Of a stretch of 57,684 nt of DNA, positions 10,576 through 18,528 are shown in pieces. Each line of letters starts with the position of its first letter. The first letter of the stretch is position 1. The notes under the pieces are model-generated. The model did no database searches. It was not told where the DNA came from and worked only from the letters and a program-made list of their open reading frames with translations. The stretch is from NCBI GenBank assembly GCA_015060335.1, contig SUYR01000020.1, positions 1-57,684 on the forward strand, written 5' to 3'. The stretch comes from Bacteroidales bacterium (lineage in GTDB: Bacteria > Bacteroidota > Bacteroidia > Bacteroidales > UBA932). Made by a program: the position numbers and the translations under genes.

Positions 10576-12249
10576 ATGATGAAAAAGTTTGCTTTTATTT
10601 TTATGGTAGCGGCTGCCCTTTTTGCAGCGTGTACCGAAAAGGAAGAAGGAGCGGGAACAGACACCGGAACTCCGTTGACTGCTGATTTTACCATCTCGGT
10701 CAATCCTTGCGTGGTCGGTGAGGAAGTAGAACTCAAGGCTACAGCATCAGGCGGTGCGACACCTTACACATTTACTTGGGAATTAGGCTCAGACATCAAG
10801 CTCGAAGGCCAGGAGGTGAAATACACCTTCGATAAGAACGGTTCCTATATCACCAAACTTATCGTTGTAGATAAGGCGGGCAACAAGGTGGAGAAGAGAA
10901 AGAATCTGGTTGTTAATCCTGCGGAGATCAAGGAACAGGGTACAGTAGACCTTCTGTGGGCAGGAAAGGTCATTGGTTACAATGCATGGTCTTCTCCTGC
11001 TGTTGCTGATGATGGAAGCGTTTATGCGACTTCACAGAGAAGCACACTCTACAAGTTCAGTGCAAAAGGCGACCTCGTATGGGAGAAGGTTATCAATACT
11101 GTTGAGGGCTCGAACACTCAGGGTACTCCTTCGATCGATGCTGACGGTACCGTATTCATCGGAACAGGTACGGCAAATGGTTCAGCAAAGGTATATGCAT
11201 TCAATCCTGATGGTACACAGAAGTGGATGTTCACTGACTTCTGGTGTGCTGAGACACAGACATTGTCGCCTTCGTATAACTCTCCTATCGTAGGTATCGG
11301 TGAGACTAACGTGTACTTCGGAAACTGCGGAACTGCCGGAACCATGATTGCTGCAGACAAGGCTACAGGCGCACGTGTGGCTTGGCAGATGAATGAGGCC
11401 GGTGGTGGCCCTGCCGGCGGAGTCCGTTCAGGTGTCCTTATTACAAAGGGTGGAATGCTTCACTGGGGTGGAGGAGTGTACGGCTTCTTCGGTACTTCAA
11501 AGAATTCTGTTGATGGCGCAAACAACAGTGGCGTAAACTGGACTTGGTCAACATGGAGCGCATCTCCAGACCGATCTCTCAATAACAATCAGGGCGCAAT
11601 CGCACTTGCTACAATCGGTGGCAAGACCTGCCTCGTGGGAGTTTATACAGATGAGACAAACAACGGTCCTAAGGTTTATGCTTTGGATTCTGCAACAGGT
11701 GAGGTTGTGTCTTCATACTATGTGGTAGATTCCCCTGCAATGGATAACGGTAGTGTTGCTGTTACAGCAGAAGGCAATATCGTAGCGACACTCAACTTCT
11801 CTAACGGTCAGACAAACGGCGGTATCGTAGTCGTTAAGCCTACATCTCCGGAGGGAACAAAGGTGGCTGAATACAGAGTTCAGGAGAAGGTGTCTTGTAC
11901 TCCTGCTATCGATGCTGCAGGCAACATTCACTTTGCTACCGAGTCTGGTAACTACTATGTTGTGGACAAGGACTGCAAGCTAGTTGTGAAGAAGTCTCTC
12001 AAGAGCCTCGTGCTTGCTGACAGCCGTTATAAGGATACATACGCTAATCTCGAAGCAGCTAAGGTATGGAGCTCGCCTGTTATCGGTGATGACGGAAAGA
12101 TCTACCTCCAGTTTACCAACAATGACGCGGCGAAGAAGAGAGAGTATGGTCTTCTCGTTTGTATGCAGGTGCCTGAGTGCAAGGGCCCTGGTAATACAGA
12201 CTGGCCGATGATCGGACAGAACCGTCGTCATACAAACAATCAGAAATAA
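10576..12249 (+). CDS. PKD-domain and PQQ-like beta-propeller lipoprotein
   Basis: The 557-aa protein has a lipoprotein signal (lipobox FAAC). A PKD/Ig-like domain covers about residues 30-115 (PYTFTWELGSD, YTFDKNGSYITKLIVVD). The rest is a PQQ-like propeller of repeated blades such as SPAVADDGSVYATSQ and TPSIDADGTVFIGT. It occupies the position where SusE/SusF-type surface glycan-binding proteins are usually coded. Its propeller is paralogous to the one at 13617-15014: both have a G-rich GGPAGG segment and a CKG(P/V)G end. A glycan-binding role is inferred; enzymatic activity cannot be excluded. Confidence 0.85.
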   Translation: MMKKFAFIFMVAAALFAACTEKEEGAGTDTGTPLTADFTISVNPCVVGEEVELKATASGGATPYTFTWELGSDIKLEGQEVKYTFDKNGSYITKLIVVDKAGNKVEKRKNLVVNPAEIKEQGTVDLLWAGKVIGYNAWSSPAVADDGSVYATSQRSTLYKFSAKGDLVWEKVINTVEGSNTQGTPSIDADGTVFIGTGTANGSAKVYAFNPDGTQKWMFTDFWCAETQTLSPSYNSPIVGIGETNVYFGNCGTAGTMIAADKATGARVAWQMNEAGGGPAGGVRSGVLITKGGMLHWGGGVYGFFGTSKNSVDGANNSGVNWTWSTWSASPDRSLNNNQGAIALATIGGKTCLVGVYTDETNNGPKVYALDSATGEVVSSYYVVDSPAMDNGSVAVTAEGNIVATLNFSNGQTNGGIVVVKPTSPEGTKVAEYRVQEKVSCTPAIDAAGNIHFATESGNYYVVDKDCKLVVKKSLKSLVLADSRYKDTYANLEAAKVWSSPVIGDDGKIYLQFTNNDAAKKREYGLLVCMQVPECKGPGNTDWPMIGQNRRHTNNQK

Positions 12250-12265
12250 TATCAGATAGAATAGA

Positions 12266-13216
12266 ATGAAAGTTCTCAGATACTTTTCTCTGGCGCTTGT
12301 CTGTGTTGTTCTGTCATTCGGATGTTCCGGATGTTCAGAACAGCAGACAGAAGCGCCTGATGATCAGCCTACAGGTGTTCCGTCTCGTCCTACCGACCTG
12401 ATGACCCTCTTCTATGAGCTCATTGAGCAGCAGGCAGGCGAGAATCCGCGCGAGAGGGTGTACATCGTCGCGCACAGAGCAAATACCCGTGCGGGAATCA
12501 ATCAGAGACTTCCGGAAAATTCGTTGGAAATCATTCAGGTTGCCATTGAGTCCGGAGTAGTCGATATGATTGAAGTCGATGTGCGTCCGACCAAGGATGA
12601 TGTGCTTGTACTTATGCACGACGCGTCTGTAGCACGAACTACCAACGGAACGAAGAACGTGTCGGATATGACCTATGCCGAGATCCGGCAGCTTGATATG
12701 AACCGTGAGGACGACAAAGTCACTACAGGTATCAAGGTTCCTACTCTGAAGGAAGTGTTCGAGCTGTGTAAGGGAAAGATGTTCATCAATCTTGACATAC
12801 ATGGCAAGAACGTGCCTGTGGGGCAGCTTGCGGCTCTTATCAAGGAGTGTGGCATGACAGATCAGGTAATGATCTATTCAAAGAAGGATGAGCTCGTAGA
12901 GTATCAGAACATAGATCCGAATATACTCATTCATCCTTATGTAAGTACAGTAGCGGCAGCTAATGAGTATAAGCAGTATCCCGGTGCAATGTTGTTCCAA
13001 TATGGTCTCAAATACGATCAGGACTCTGACAACTTTGCGCGTGAGATGAGGGCGGCCGGATGTCTTACATATACAAATATCCTTAATTACGACAAGCACA
13101 TGCTCAGCGGAAACAATACTTATCTGCAGAAGTTTGTCAACTCAGAGACTGACTTCATCCAGACAGACTATGCGGAAATGGTCCATGAGTATCTTGACGT
13201 TGAGGGGCTTAGATAA
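12266..13216 (+). CDS. Glycerophosphodiester phosphodiesterase (GDPD) family lipoprotein, copy 1
   Basis: The 316-aa product has a lipoprotein signal (Cys near residue 20 or 23). The GDPD TIM barrel shows HRA at the first catalytic histidine, PENS, the metal-binding ExD (IEVDVRPTKDD) and the second histidine in VLMHD. Family members cleave glycerophosphodiesters to glycerol-3-phosphate and an alcohol with a divalent cation. The usual HRG is HRA here and an unusual insertion (NTRAGINQR) separates it from PENS. It is embedded between the two propeller genes, so it probably acts at the cell surface or in the periplasm on the imported polymer. Confidence 0.9.
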   Translation: MKVLRYFSLALVCVVLSFGCSGCSEQQTEAPDDQPTGVPSRPTDLMTLFYELIEQQAGENPRERVYIVAHRANTRAGINQRLPENSLEIIQVAIESGVVDMIEVDVRPTKDDVLVLMHDASVARTTNGTKNVSDMTYAEIRQLDMNREDDKVTTGIKVPTLKEVFELCKGKMFINLDIHGKNVPVGQLAALIKECGMTDQVMIYSKKDELVEYQNIDPNILIHPYVSTVAAANEYKQYPGAMLFQYGLKYDQDSDNFAREMRAAGCLTYTNILNYDKHMLSGNNTYLQKFVNSETDFIQTDYAEMVHEYLDVEGLR

Positions 13217-13251
13217 ATCAGTTGTAGAAAAACACTAAAACACAAAACATA

Positions 13252-13620
13252 ATGAAAAAAGTACTTAGTTTAATGCTGGCATTGGCTATGGGATTTGCCT
13301 TTGTCGGATGTGAAGAAAACAATGAACCCGCAGAGCCGGTGTATGAGTATTTCTCGGTTCTGACCCCTGAGTCTGAACTGTCTCTTCCTGATTATGTGGA
13401 AGGCGAGGCTGTTCTTGAAGTCAAGGTAAAGGCTGATTATCCGGAATTTGAAGTTACAGTTGACGGAGAGTGGCTTACCTATGTGCCAGCATCCAAGGCT
13501 GAGGCAGATGCTGTAGAGTCGGTTCTCAAGTTTACTTATACTTCAAATGATGTTTATGGGTACGTACTGCGACAGTTACAATTACATCGGAAGAGACAGA
13601 ACTCGCTTCTTTCGTTGTGA
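13252..13620 (+). CDS. BACON-domain lipoprotein, N-terminal fragment of a frameshifted gene
   Basis: The 122-aa frame has a lipoprotein signal (lipobox FVGC, Cys about 20) and the start of a BACON-type Ig domain (VLEVKVKADYPEFEVTV, WLTYVP). From about 13561 the translation turns into basic nonsense and stops at TGA 13618-13620. The other frame continues the BACON domain correctly from GTA 13560 (VRTATVTITSEET, then ASFVVSQAAK) and runs without a stop into the propeller frame. One extra G in the GGG at 13558-13560 would join them. The intact gene would be about 587 codons, 13252-15014. Confidence 0.85.
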   Translation: MKKVLSLMLALAMGFAFVGCEENNEPAEPVYEYFSVLTPESELSLPDYVEGEAVLEVKVKADYPEFEVTVDGEWLTYVPASKAEADAVESVLKFTYTSNDVYGYVLRQLQLHRKRQNSLLSL

Positions 13621-15014
13621 GCCAGGCTGCGAAGATGTCTGAGGATATCAAGCCGGTATGGGTTTACAAGGTAGCAGAAGGCACTGCTGCCAAGATGGAG
13701 GGACTCCACCCTGCAGTAGATGCGGCAGGCAATGTATATGTGACAGAGACTACTACTACATCACTCTATAAGATCCTTCCTGACGGTACCCTTGGCTGGA
13801 AGAAGGAGATGGTACCTTCAGCAGAGTCGGCTGATCCGTTCAGCGGTCAGCTCTCTGTCCCTTCGATCGAAGCTGACGGAAGTGTGGTTTACGCAGGTGG
13901 CGGATCTTCTGGCAACGGATGCTATTTTGCAATCAACGCTGCAGACGGATCTATGAAGTGGGAGTTCTCTTCAGACAAGTTCTGGGGTGCAAATGGTGCG
14001 ATCCCTGCACCGAAGATCAACAGAATCAATGCGGCTATAGGTGATAAGTGCATCTACATCGGTAACGGCGGTACTACAGGAACTGCATTGGCAATCAACA
14101 AGACAACCGGTGAAAGGGTTTCTTATGTTTCAAACAAGACCGATGGTACAGGTGGTCCTGCAGGCGGTTGTAACTCAGGTATGTCAGTGACAAAGAACGG
14201 AATGGTAATGTTCCGTGCATCCTATGGAGCCTTCTCTGTAAACACAGCGTCTATGGACAATGCAGGTGAGGCTGGCTACGTGCCTTTTGGTGCACAGTAT
14301 CGTGACAAGAGCATGACTACTCACAATGCCAACATCGCTTGCTTCACAATGGACGGAAAGGATTATTATACATTCTTCGGAGCAACAGATGCAGGCATGA
14401 ACGTGATCTGGGGACCGATCAACGCAACTGACGAGCTCGCTTCATATCAGTCTGACGGCGCTCCTACATGGACAACTCATCAGATTGCAGGTACAAAGAA
14501 GCAGGATCAGGGTGGTGTTGTCATCGGCCCAAGAAATGAAATTATTGTATCTCTCAAGAACAATTCAACAGTTCCGGGAGGAGTATATGCAGTTGACCCT
14601 GCTACGAATCAGATGGCTTGGAGATATGAAATCAACGTTGACTGTGCAGGTACCCCTGCAGTGGACAAAGCCGGCAACGTACACGTTATTGATGATGCAG
14701 GTACATATTATATCCTGAAGCCTGATTATGAGACAAAGAAAGCAGAACTTCTCAAGTCTGCATCTCTTAAGGATATCTATGCTGAAGTGCATAACCATAC
14801 ATGGAATGAGGGAGATGTCTGCAAGGCATATGGTACGGTAATCATCGGCAATGATGGTAAGATGTACTGCTCTGTATTCTTCAGAGATCGCTCGAAGACC
14901 GCTCTTCTTTCAGCAGTGTATTGTCTTGAGTCTGGTCTTTGCAAGGGCGTGGGTGATACTCCATGGCCTCTTAAGAATGCAGACTGCTTCAACTCAGGAA
15001 ATCAGGTTAAATAG
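13617..15014 (+). CDS. PQQ-like beta-propeller, C-terminal fragment of the frameshifted BACON lipoprotein
   Basis: The frame called from GTG 13617 has no signal peptide and starts inside the last BACON strand (VSQAAK), so it is not an independent gene start. Blades such as HPAVDAAGNVYVTE, VPSIEADGSVVYAG and TPAVDKAGNVHVID define a PQQ-like propeller. The protein is a paralogue of 10576-12249 with a BACON module in place of PKD. If the frameshift is real in the genome, this half would be untranslated or cytoplasmic. If it is a sequencing or assembly error, this is one surface lipoprotein of the locus. Confidence 0.85.
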   Translation: MSQAAKMSEDIKPVWVYKVAEGTAAKMEGLHPAVDAAGNVYVTETTTTSLYKILPDGTLGWKKEMVPSAESADPFSGQLSVPSIEADGSVVYAGGGSSGNGCYFAINAADGSMKWEFSSDKFWGANGAIPAPKINRINAAIGDKCIYIGNGGTTGTALAINKTTGERVSYVSNKTDGTGGPAGGCNSGMSVTKNGMVMFRASYGAFSVNTASMDNAGEAGYVPFGAQYRDKSMTTHNANIACFTMDGKDYYTFFGATDAGMNVIWGPINATDELASYQSDGAPTWTTHQIAGTKKQDQGGVVIGPRNEIIVSLKNNSTVPGGVYAVDPATNQMAWRYEINVDCAGTPAVDKAGNVHVIDDAGTYYILKPDYETKKAELLKSASLKDIYAEVHNHTWNEGDVCKAYGTVIIGNDGKMYCSVFFRDRSKTALLSAVYCLESGLCKGVGDTPWPLKNADCFNSGNQVK

Positions 15015-15040
15015 CAGATTTTATAAAATGTCTTTTTTTT

Positions 15041-15065
15041 GGGGGTGACTTTGACAGTCACTCCC
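15041..15065 (+). repeat. Hairpin after the BACON/PQQ gene
   Basis: GGGGGTGACT (15041-15050) pairs with AGTCACTCCC (15056-15065) around a 5-nt loop, with one G-U pair. It carries the GTCACTCC word found in other intergenic hairpins of this window. T residues lie before rather than after it, so termination is doubtful; a processing or stability hairpin is more likely. Confidence 0.45.
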
Positions 15066-15079
15066 TTAATTGGTAAAAT

Positions 15080-16435
15080 ATGCGAAAAATATTTAGTCTT
15101 GTCCTGCTTGCTTTGGTGCTGGTAGGATGTGATAAGGAGAAAGGTCCTTCTGCGAAGGATTACAGCGGCTTGATCATTACAGAGGTCGCTGCCAATGCAG
15201 ATAAGCCCGCGACGGATTCATGGGTCGAACTCTACAATTCAGCGCCGCGAGATGTCAACCTCTCTGGTCTCGGATTGTTTGTCTTTGATGAAGAGTCAGA
15301 TGGAGAGGAACTGACCATAATGGATGATATGGTCATCAGGGCTGGTGAGAGGCTCGTGTTCTCAACAGCCGACATGACTCTTGTCAGAGGTATTTCATCC
15401 GCATCTGAATTTCAGCTTGTATTGGGACTCTCTGCAAAAAAGGATATTGTTGACAGATTCTCGCGTGACAAGCTTGAAAACGCCGGTCCGACTGAGAGAT
15501 TCGGATCTTATCAGAGGATTCCGGAGAATGGTGGTGATTGGGTCGTTACGGCTCAGGCTACCAGACGTATGGAAAATTTTGATGCAAAGCCGAATGGTAT
15601 CTGGGTATGGAGCTCGCACATGGATGCGTGGATTGCAGACGATTTCAAGGTGTTGAAGGACATGAAGAAGTTGGGATATGACCATATCCTGCTGAACTAT
15701 TATTCCTTCGATGCTCCGGAAAATATGGATAAGGCGCGCCAGATAGTGACAGCCGCTAAGGAGCAGGGGCTTAAGGTGCACGCTTGGATGCAGGTCTTCA
15801 AGGAGGATGGTACATGGCTGAACCCGATTGAGAATCTCACAAACCGTCAGGGCCGTTACAAGCAGGAAGAGTTTGACAGACTCATCGGAAAGGCGAACAG
15901 ATATATAGATGAGTTCGATGTAGATGGAATACATCTTGATTATATCCGTTTTTCAGGCTCGGGGACAGGTATAGCAAACTTTAACAATTACGATAACGGT
16001 GTGACTGCCAGTGGTGCCATAAACGAATTCTGCAGGCAGCTCAGAGAGTCGATTGACTCGCGTCTCGAAGGCGTGATCCTCTCGGCTGCAATGGTCACAT
16101 CAAATGACGTGATGTATTATTTCGGCCAGGATCCGACTGCTATGGGAGAGTATATTGACATACTTATTCCTATGGCATATAAATCCACTCCGAACAGAAC
16201 ATATGACAGCAGCTGGATAGTCAATAAGTGTCATGAGTTCACTTCCGTTACTGATGCACAGGTCTGGGCAGGAATACAGACTTATACTCATTATTCCGGA
16301 AGCCAGAACGTCAAAGGTATGACCGCAGCAGAGGTCCTTGAAGATGCCGATGCTGTCAGTGCATCAAAATGCAGCGGACTGGTCCTCTTCAGATATGCCC
16401 TGGGAGAATTCCCGGATGTAAACGACCTTTGGTAG
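15080..16435 (+). CDS. Lamin-tail domain plus GHL10-like glycosidase lipoprotein
   Basis: The 451-aa protein starts with a lipoprotein signal (lipobox LVGC, Cys about 17). A lamin-tail-like Ig domain (about 28-165) shows GLIITEVAANAD and WVELYNSAPRDVNLSGLGL. The rest resembles the GHL10/DUF187 family of TIM-barrel glycosidases (about 175-450): HILLNYYSF, KVHAWMQVF, and VDGIHLDYIRFSG with the acidic D-x-D-x-R cluster typical of the putative active site. PgaB-type poly-GlcNAc hydrolases are distant relatives, which would fit the GlcNAc theme. A real activity is not proven. It ends the main operon before a strong terminator. Confidence 0.8.
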   Translation: MRKIFSLVLLALVLVGCDKEKGPSAKDYSGLIITEVAANADKPATDSWVELYNSAPRDVNLSGLGLFVFDEESDGEELTIMDDMVIRAGERLVFSTADMTLVRGISSASEFQLVLGLSAKKDIVDRFSRDKLENAGPTERFGSYQRIPENGGDWVVTAQATRRMENFDAKPNGIWVWSSHMDAWIADDFKVLKDMKKLGYDHILLNYYSFDAPENMDKARQIVTAAKEQGLKVHAWMQVFKEDGTWLNPIENLTNRQGRYKQEEFDRLIGKANRYIDEFDVDGIHLDYIRFSGSGTGIANFNNYDNGVTASGAINEFCRQLRESIDSRLEGVILSAAMVTSNDVMYYFGQDPTAMGEYIDILIPMAYKSTPNRTYDSSWIVNKCHEFTSVTDAQVWAGIQTYTHYSGSQNVKGMTAAEVLEDADAVSASKCSGLVLFRYALGEFPDVNDLW

Positions 16436-16470
16436 GACTGTCTTAGGAGTCTTTCCCCATTTTTACTGGC

Positions 16471-16528
16471 AAACCGTGGCAGATACCCTGGATTTAAAGA
16501 GTATCTGCCACGGTTTCCGGAATTTTTT
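16471..16528 (+). terminator. Rho-independent terminator after the PUL operon
   Basis: A perfect 16-bp stem, AAACCGTGGCAGATAC (16471-16486) with GTATCTGCCACGGTTT (16501-16516), is followed by CCGGAATTTTTTG. It lies 36 bp after the GHL10-like gene. Confidence 0.9.
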
Positions 16529-16531
16529 GTG

Positions 16532-16560
16532 TTTTGATTGTAAAATTCTTTTTACCTTTG
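16532..16560 (+). promoter_or_regulatory. Bacteroidota-type promoter for the second GDPD gene
   Basis: The -7 box TACCTTTG lies at 16553-16560 with TTTTG at 16532-16536. This gives the second GDPD gene its own promoter downstream of the operon terminator. Confidence 0.65.
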
Positions 16561-16617
16561 GAAGACAACCGTGAAAAGCGGGACTTCCGGGGAATCTATA
16601 TATTAAACTGATATACA

Positions 16618-17544
16618 ATGAAAAGACTGACCGTAATTTTGTTTGCTGCACTGGCGGTACTCTCTTGTGCTCCGAAGCAGCAGTGCGCCAACAGGGCGGA
16701 AAAGATTCTCGCAGAGATCAATGACCCTAATTCGGACTACGTCGTGGTGATTTCGCATCGTGGTGACTGGAGAAACTATCCTGAGAACTCCATTCCTGCA
16801 ATCGAATCTGTCATCCGTATGGGAGTGGACATGATGGAGCTGGATGTAAAGATGACTAAGGACAGCGTACTTGTCCTGATGCATGACCAGACAATCAACC
16901 GAATGACAAACGGAAAGGGTCTGATCAAGGATATGACTTATGATTCTCTCATGACATTCAAGCTTAAGAGAGCGCATAATGTCACTACTGATTCCCTCAG
17001 GATTCCTACTCTCCGTGAGGCTCTTCTATGCTGCAAGGACAGAATTCTTGTAAACGTTGACCATGCATATCCGTATTATAAGGAAATAGTTGAACTTACA
17101 GAGGAACTTGGCGTAACCGGTCAGGTGCTGATGAAAGGTAAGAGCAACATCGACAAGGTGAACGAGGATATGGCTAAGCATGAAAACAATCTGCTTTATA
17201 TGCCTATCATTGACATAAACAGACCTAAGGGACAGGCTCTTTTTGCAGAGTATCTCGAAAGAGGAGTTGTGCCTATGGCCTTTGAGGTGTGCTGGCAGGT
17301 TCCTGGAGAAGAGATAGAGAACTGTGCAGCCGAAATCAAGAAGATGGGATCGAAACTTTGGGTCAATACATTCTGGCCTTCTGTATGCGGTGGCCTGGGT
17401 AACGACGACGATGCAGCTCTGGCAGCTGAGGATCCTGCGGACGTTTATGCGCAGTATCTTGAGATGGGCGCTTCCATGATTCAGACTGACCGTCCTGAGA
17501 TGCTCATCAAATATCTCAGTTCAGTAGGACGTCATACTCTCTGA
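16618..17544 (+). CDS. Glycerophosphodiester phosphodiesterase (GDPD) family lipoprotein, copy 2
   Basis: The 308-aa protein has a lipoprotein signal (VLSC, Cys about 17). All GDPD landmarks are present: SHRGDWRNYPENS, the metal site MELDVKMTKDS and LMHDQTINRMTNGKG. The C-terminal segment ends in MIQTDRPEMLIKYL, the usual last barrel strand. It is clearly a different subtype from copy 1 (HRGDW instead of HRANT). It has its own promoter and sits between the operon terminator and the convergent nagB. Hydrolysis of glycerophosphodiesters outside the cytoplasm is the family expectation. Confidence 0.92.
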   Translation: MKRLTVILFAALAVLSCAPKQQCANRAEKILAEINDPNSDYVVVISHRGDWRNYPENSIPAIESVIRMGVDMMELDVKMTKDSVLVLMHDQTINRMTNGKGLIKDMTYDSLMTFKLKRAHNVTTDSLRIPTLREALLCCKDRILVNVDHAYPYYKEIVELTEELGVTGQVLMKGKSNIDKVNEDMAKHENNLLYMPIIDINRPKGQALFAEYLERGVVPMAFEVCWQVPGEEIENCAAEIKKMGSKLWVNTFWPSVCGGLGNDDDAALAAEDPADVYAQYLEMGASMIQTDRPEMLIKYLSSVGRHTL

Positions 17545-17557
17545 TCTGGCAAATTAA

Positions 17558-17599
17558 TACCGTCACTCAAAAAAACGACTGTTTCTTGGGGTGACGGTA
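17558..17599 (+). repeat. Intergenic palindrome, GTCACTCC family, copy 1
   Basis: TACCGTCAC (17558-17566) pairs with GTGACGGTA (17591-17599). The inner sequence (A-run, then TTTCTTGGG) matches the copy at 17632-17671, so the two are tandem copies of one element about 42 bp long. It may terminate the convergent GDPD and nagB transcripts. Confidence 0.65.
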
Positions 17600-17631
17600 C
17601 CGAAATTTGCATCGTTTGAGCTTAAATGAGT

Positions 17632-17671
17632 AGCGTCACTCCAAAAAACAAGCATTTCTTGGGGTGACGCT
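17632..17671 (+). repeat. Intergenic palindrome, GTCACTCC family, copy 2
   Basis: AGCGTCAC (17632-17639) pairs with GTGACGCT (17664-17671), with CC/GG just inside. The loop shares the words CCAAAAAAC and TTTCTTGG with the preceding copy. It lies 20 bp from the nagB stop. Confidence 0.65.
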
Positions 17672-17690
17672 GCTTATATTTTTTATATGC

Positions 17691-18482
17691 TTACAGATTG
17701 TTCTTCTCGATATCCTTGAAGTATCTGTAAGTGTTCACCTTGAGCTCTCCGACAGCGAGTTCGTCAGCTACGATGATGCCGTGCGGATGTGCCTGAAGGG
17801 CAGAAAGTGTGCATGCCTGTGAGTATGCGCCTTCGATTGCAGCCTTAAGTGCGTTTGCCTTCTTGTGACCGAATGCGAGTACGAGAACCTCCTTTGCATC
17901 CATTACTGTGCCGACACCTACAGTAAGAGCTGTTGTAGGCACCTTGCTGATGTCTCCGTCAAAGAAACGTGAGTTCACGAGGATAGTGTCATATGTAAGG
18001 CTCTTTACACGTGTGCGTGAAACAAGTGATGAGAAAGGCTCATTGAATGCGAGGTGACCGTCTTCACCTACTCCGCCCATGAAAAGGTCGATGCCGCCTG
18101 CTGCCACGATCTTTGCCTCATATGCTGCGCATTCTGCTGCGAGGTCCTCTGCATTTCCGTTAAGGATGTTGATATTTTCCTTCGGAACGTCCACGTGGTC
18201 GAAGAAGTTTCTTGCCATGAACGAGTGGTAGCTTTCAGGGTGCTCTTCAGGAAGACCCACATACTCGTCCATGTTGAAAGTGATGACGTTCTTGAATGAA
18301 ACCTCACCGGCCTTATACATGCGGATGAGCTCCTGATATGTGGCTACTGGAGTACCACCTGTAGGAAGACCGAGAACAAACGGCTTGTCAGTTACTGCTG
18401 CCTTTGCCTTGATTCTGGATACGATGTAACGCGCTGCCCAGATCGAGCCCTTGGCGCTGTTTTCATTTATAATTACTCTCAT
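17691..18482 (-). CDS. nagB: Glucosamine-6-phosphate deaminase
   Basis: The 263-aa enzyme converts glucosamine-6-phosphate to fructose-6-phosphate and ammonia. The catalytic residues fall at the same numbers as in the E. coli enzyme: D72 (FNMDEYVGL), D141, H143 and E148 ([12 protein letters not shown]). The phosphate-binding LGLPTGGTP is at about 38-45. It lies 46 bp downstream of the NagB-like/PIG-L fusion gene on the same strand, with a REP-type hairpin between them. It links the GlcNAc released by the GH20 enzyme to glycolysis. Confidence 0.96.
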   Translation of the reverse strand: MRVIINENSAKGSIWAARYIVSRIKAKAAVTDKPFVLGLPTGGTPVATYQELIRMYKAGEVSFKNVITFNMDEYVGLPEEHPESYHSFMARNFFDHVDVPKENINILNGNAEDLAAECAAYEAKIVAAGGIDLFMGGVGEDGHLAFNEPFSSLVSRTRVKSLTYDTILVNSRFFDGDISKVPTTALTVGVGTVMDAKEVLVLAFGHKKANALKAAIEGAYSQACTLSALQAHPHGIIVADELAVGELKVNTYRYFKDIEKNNL

Positions 18483-18495
18483 TGTGACTTGGGGT

Positions 18496-18523
18496 TAGAT
18501 CCCCGGTCAAGCCGGGGATGACG
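18496..18523 (-). repeat. REP-type palindrome GATCCCCGG...CCGGGGATGACG
   Basis: ATCCCCGG (18499-18506) pairs with CCGGGGAT (18512-18519) across TCAAG, followed by GACG. A close copy is at 53002-53029 and a variant at 53318-53343. It sits between two cotranscribed genes. Confidence 0.8.
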
Positions 18524-18528
18524 TATGA

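Noticed and set aside
13555..13565. Programmed -1 frameshifting as explanation of the BACON/PQQ split.
   Set aside because: The site TAT GGG TAC lacks a heptameric slippery sequence and I see no pseudoknot after it. A lost base or sequencing error is simpler.
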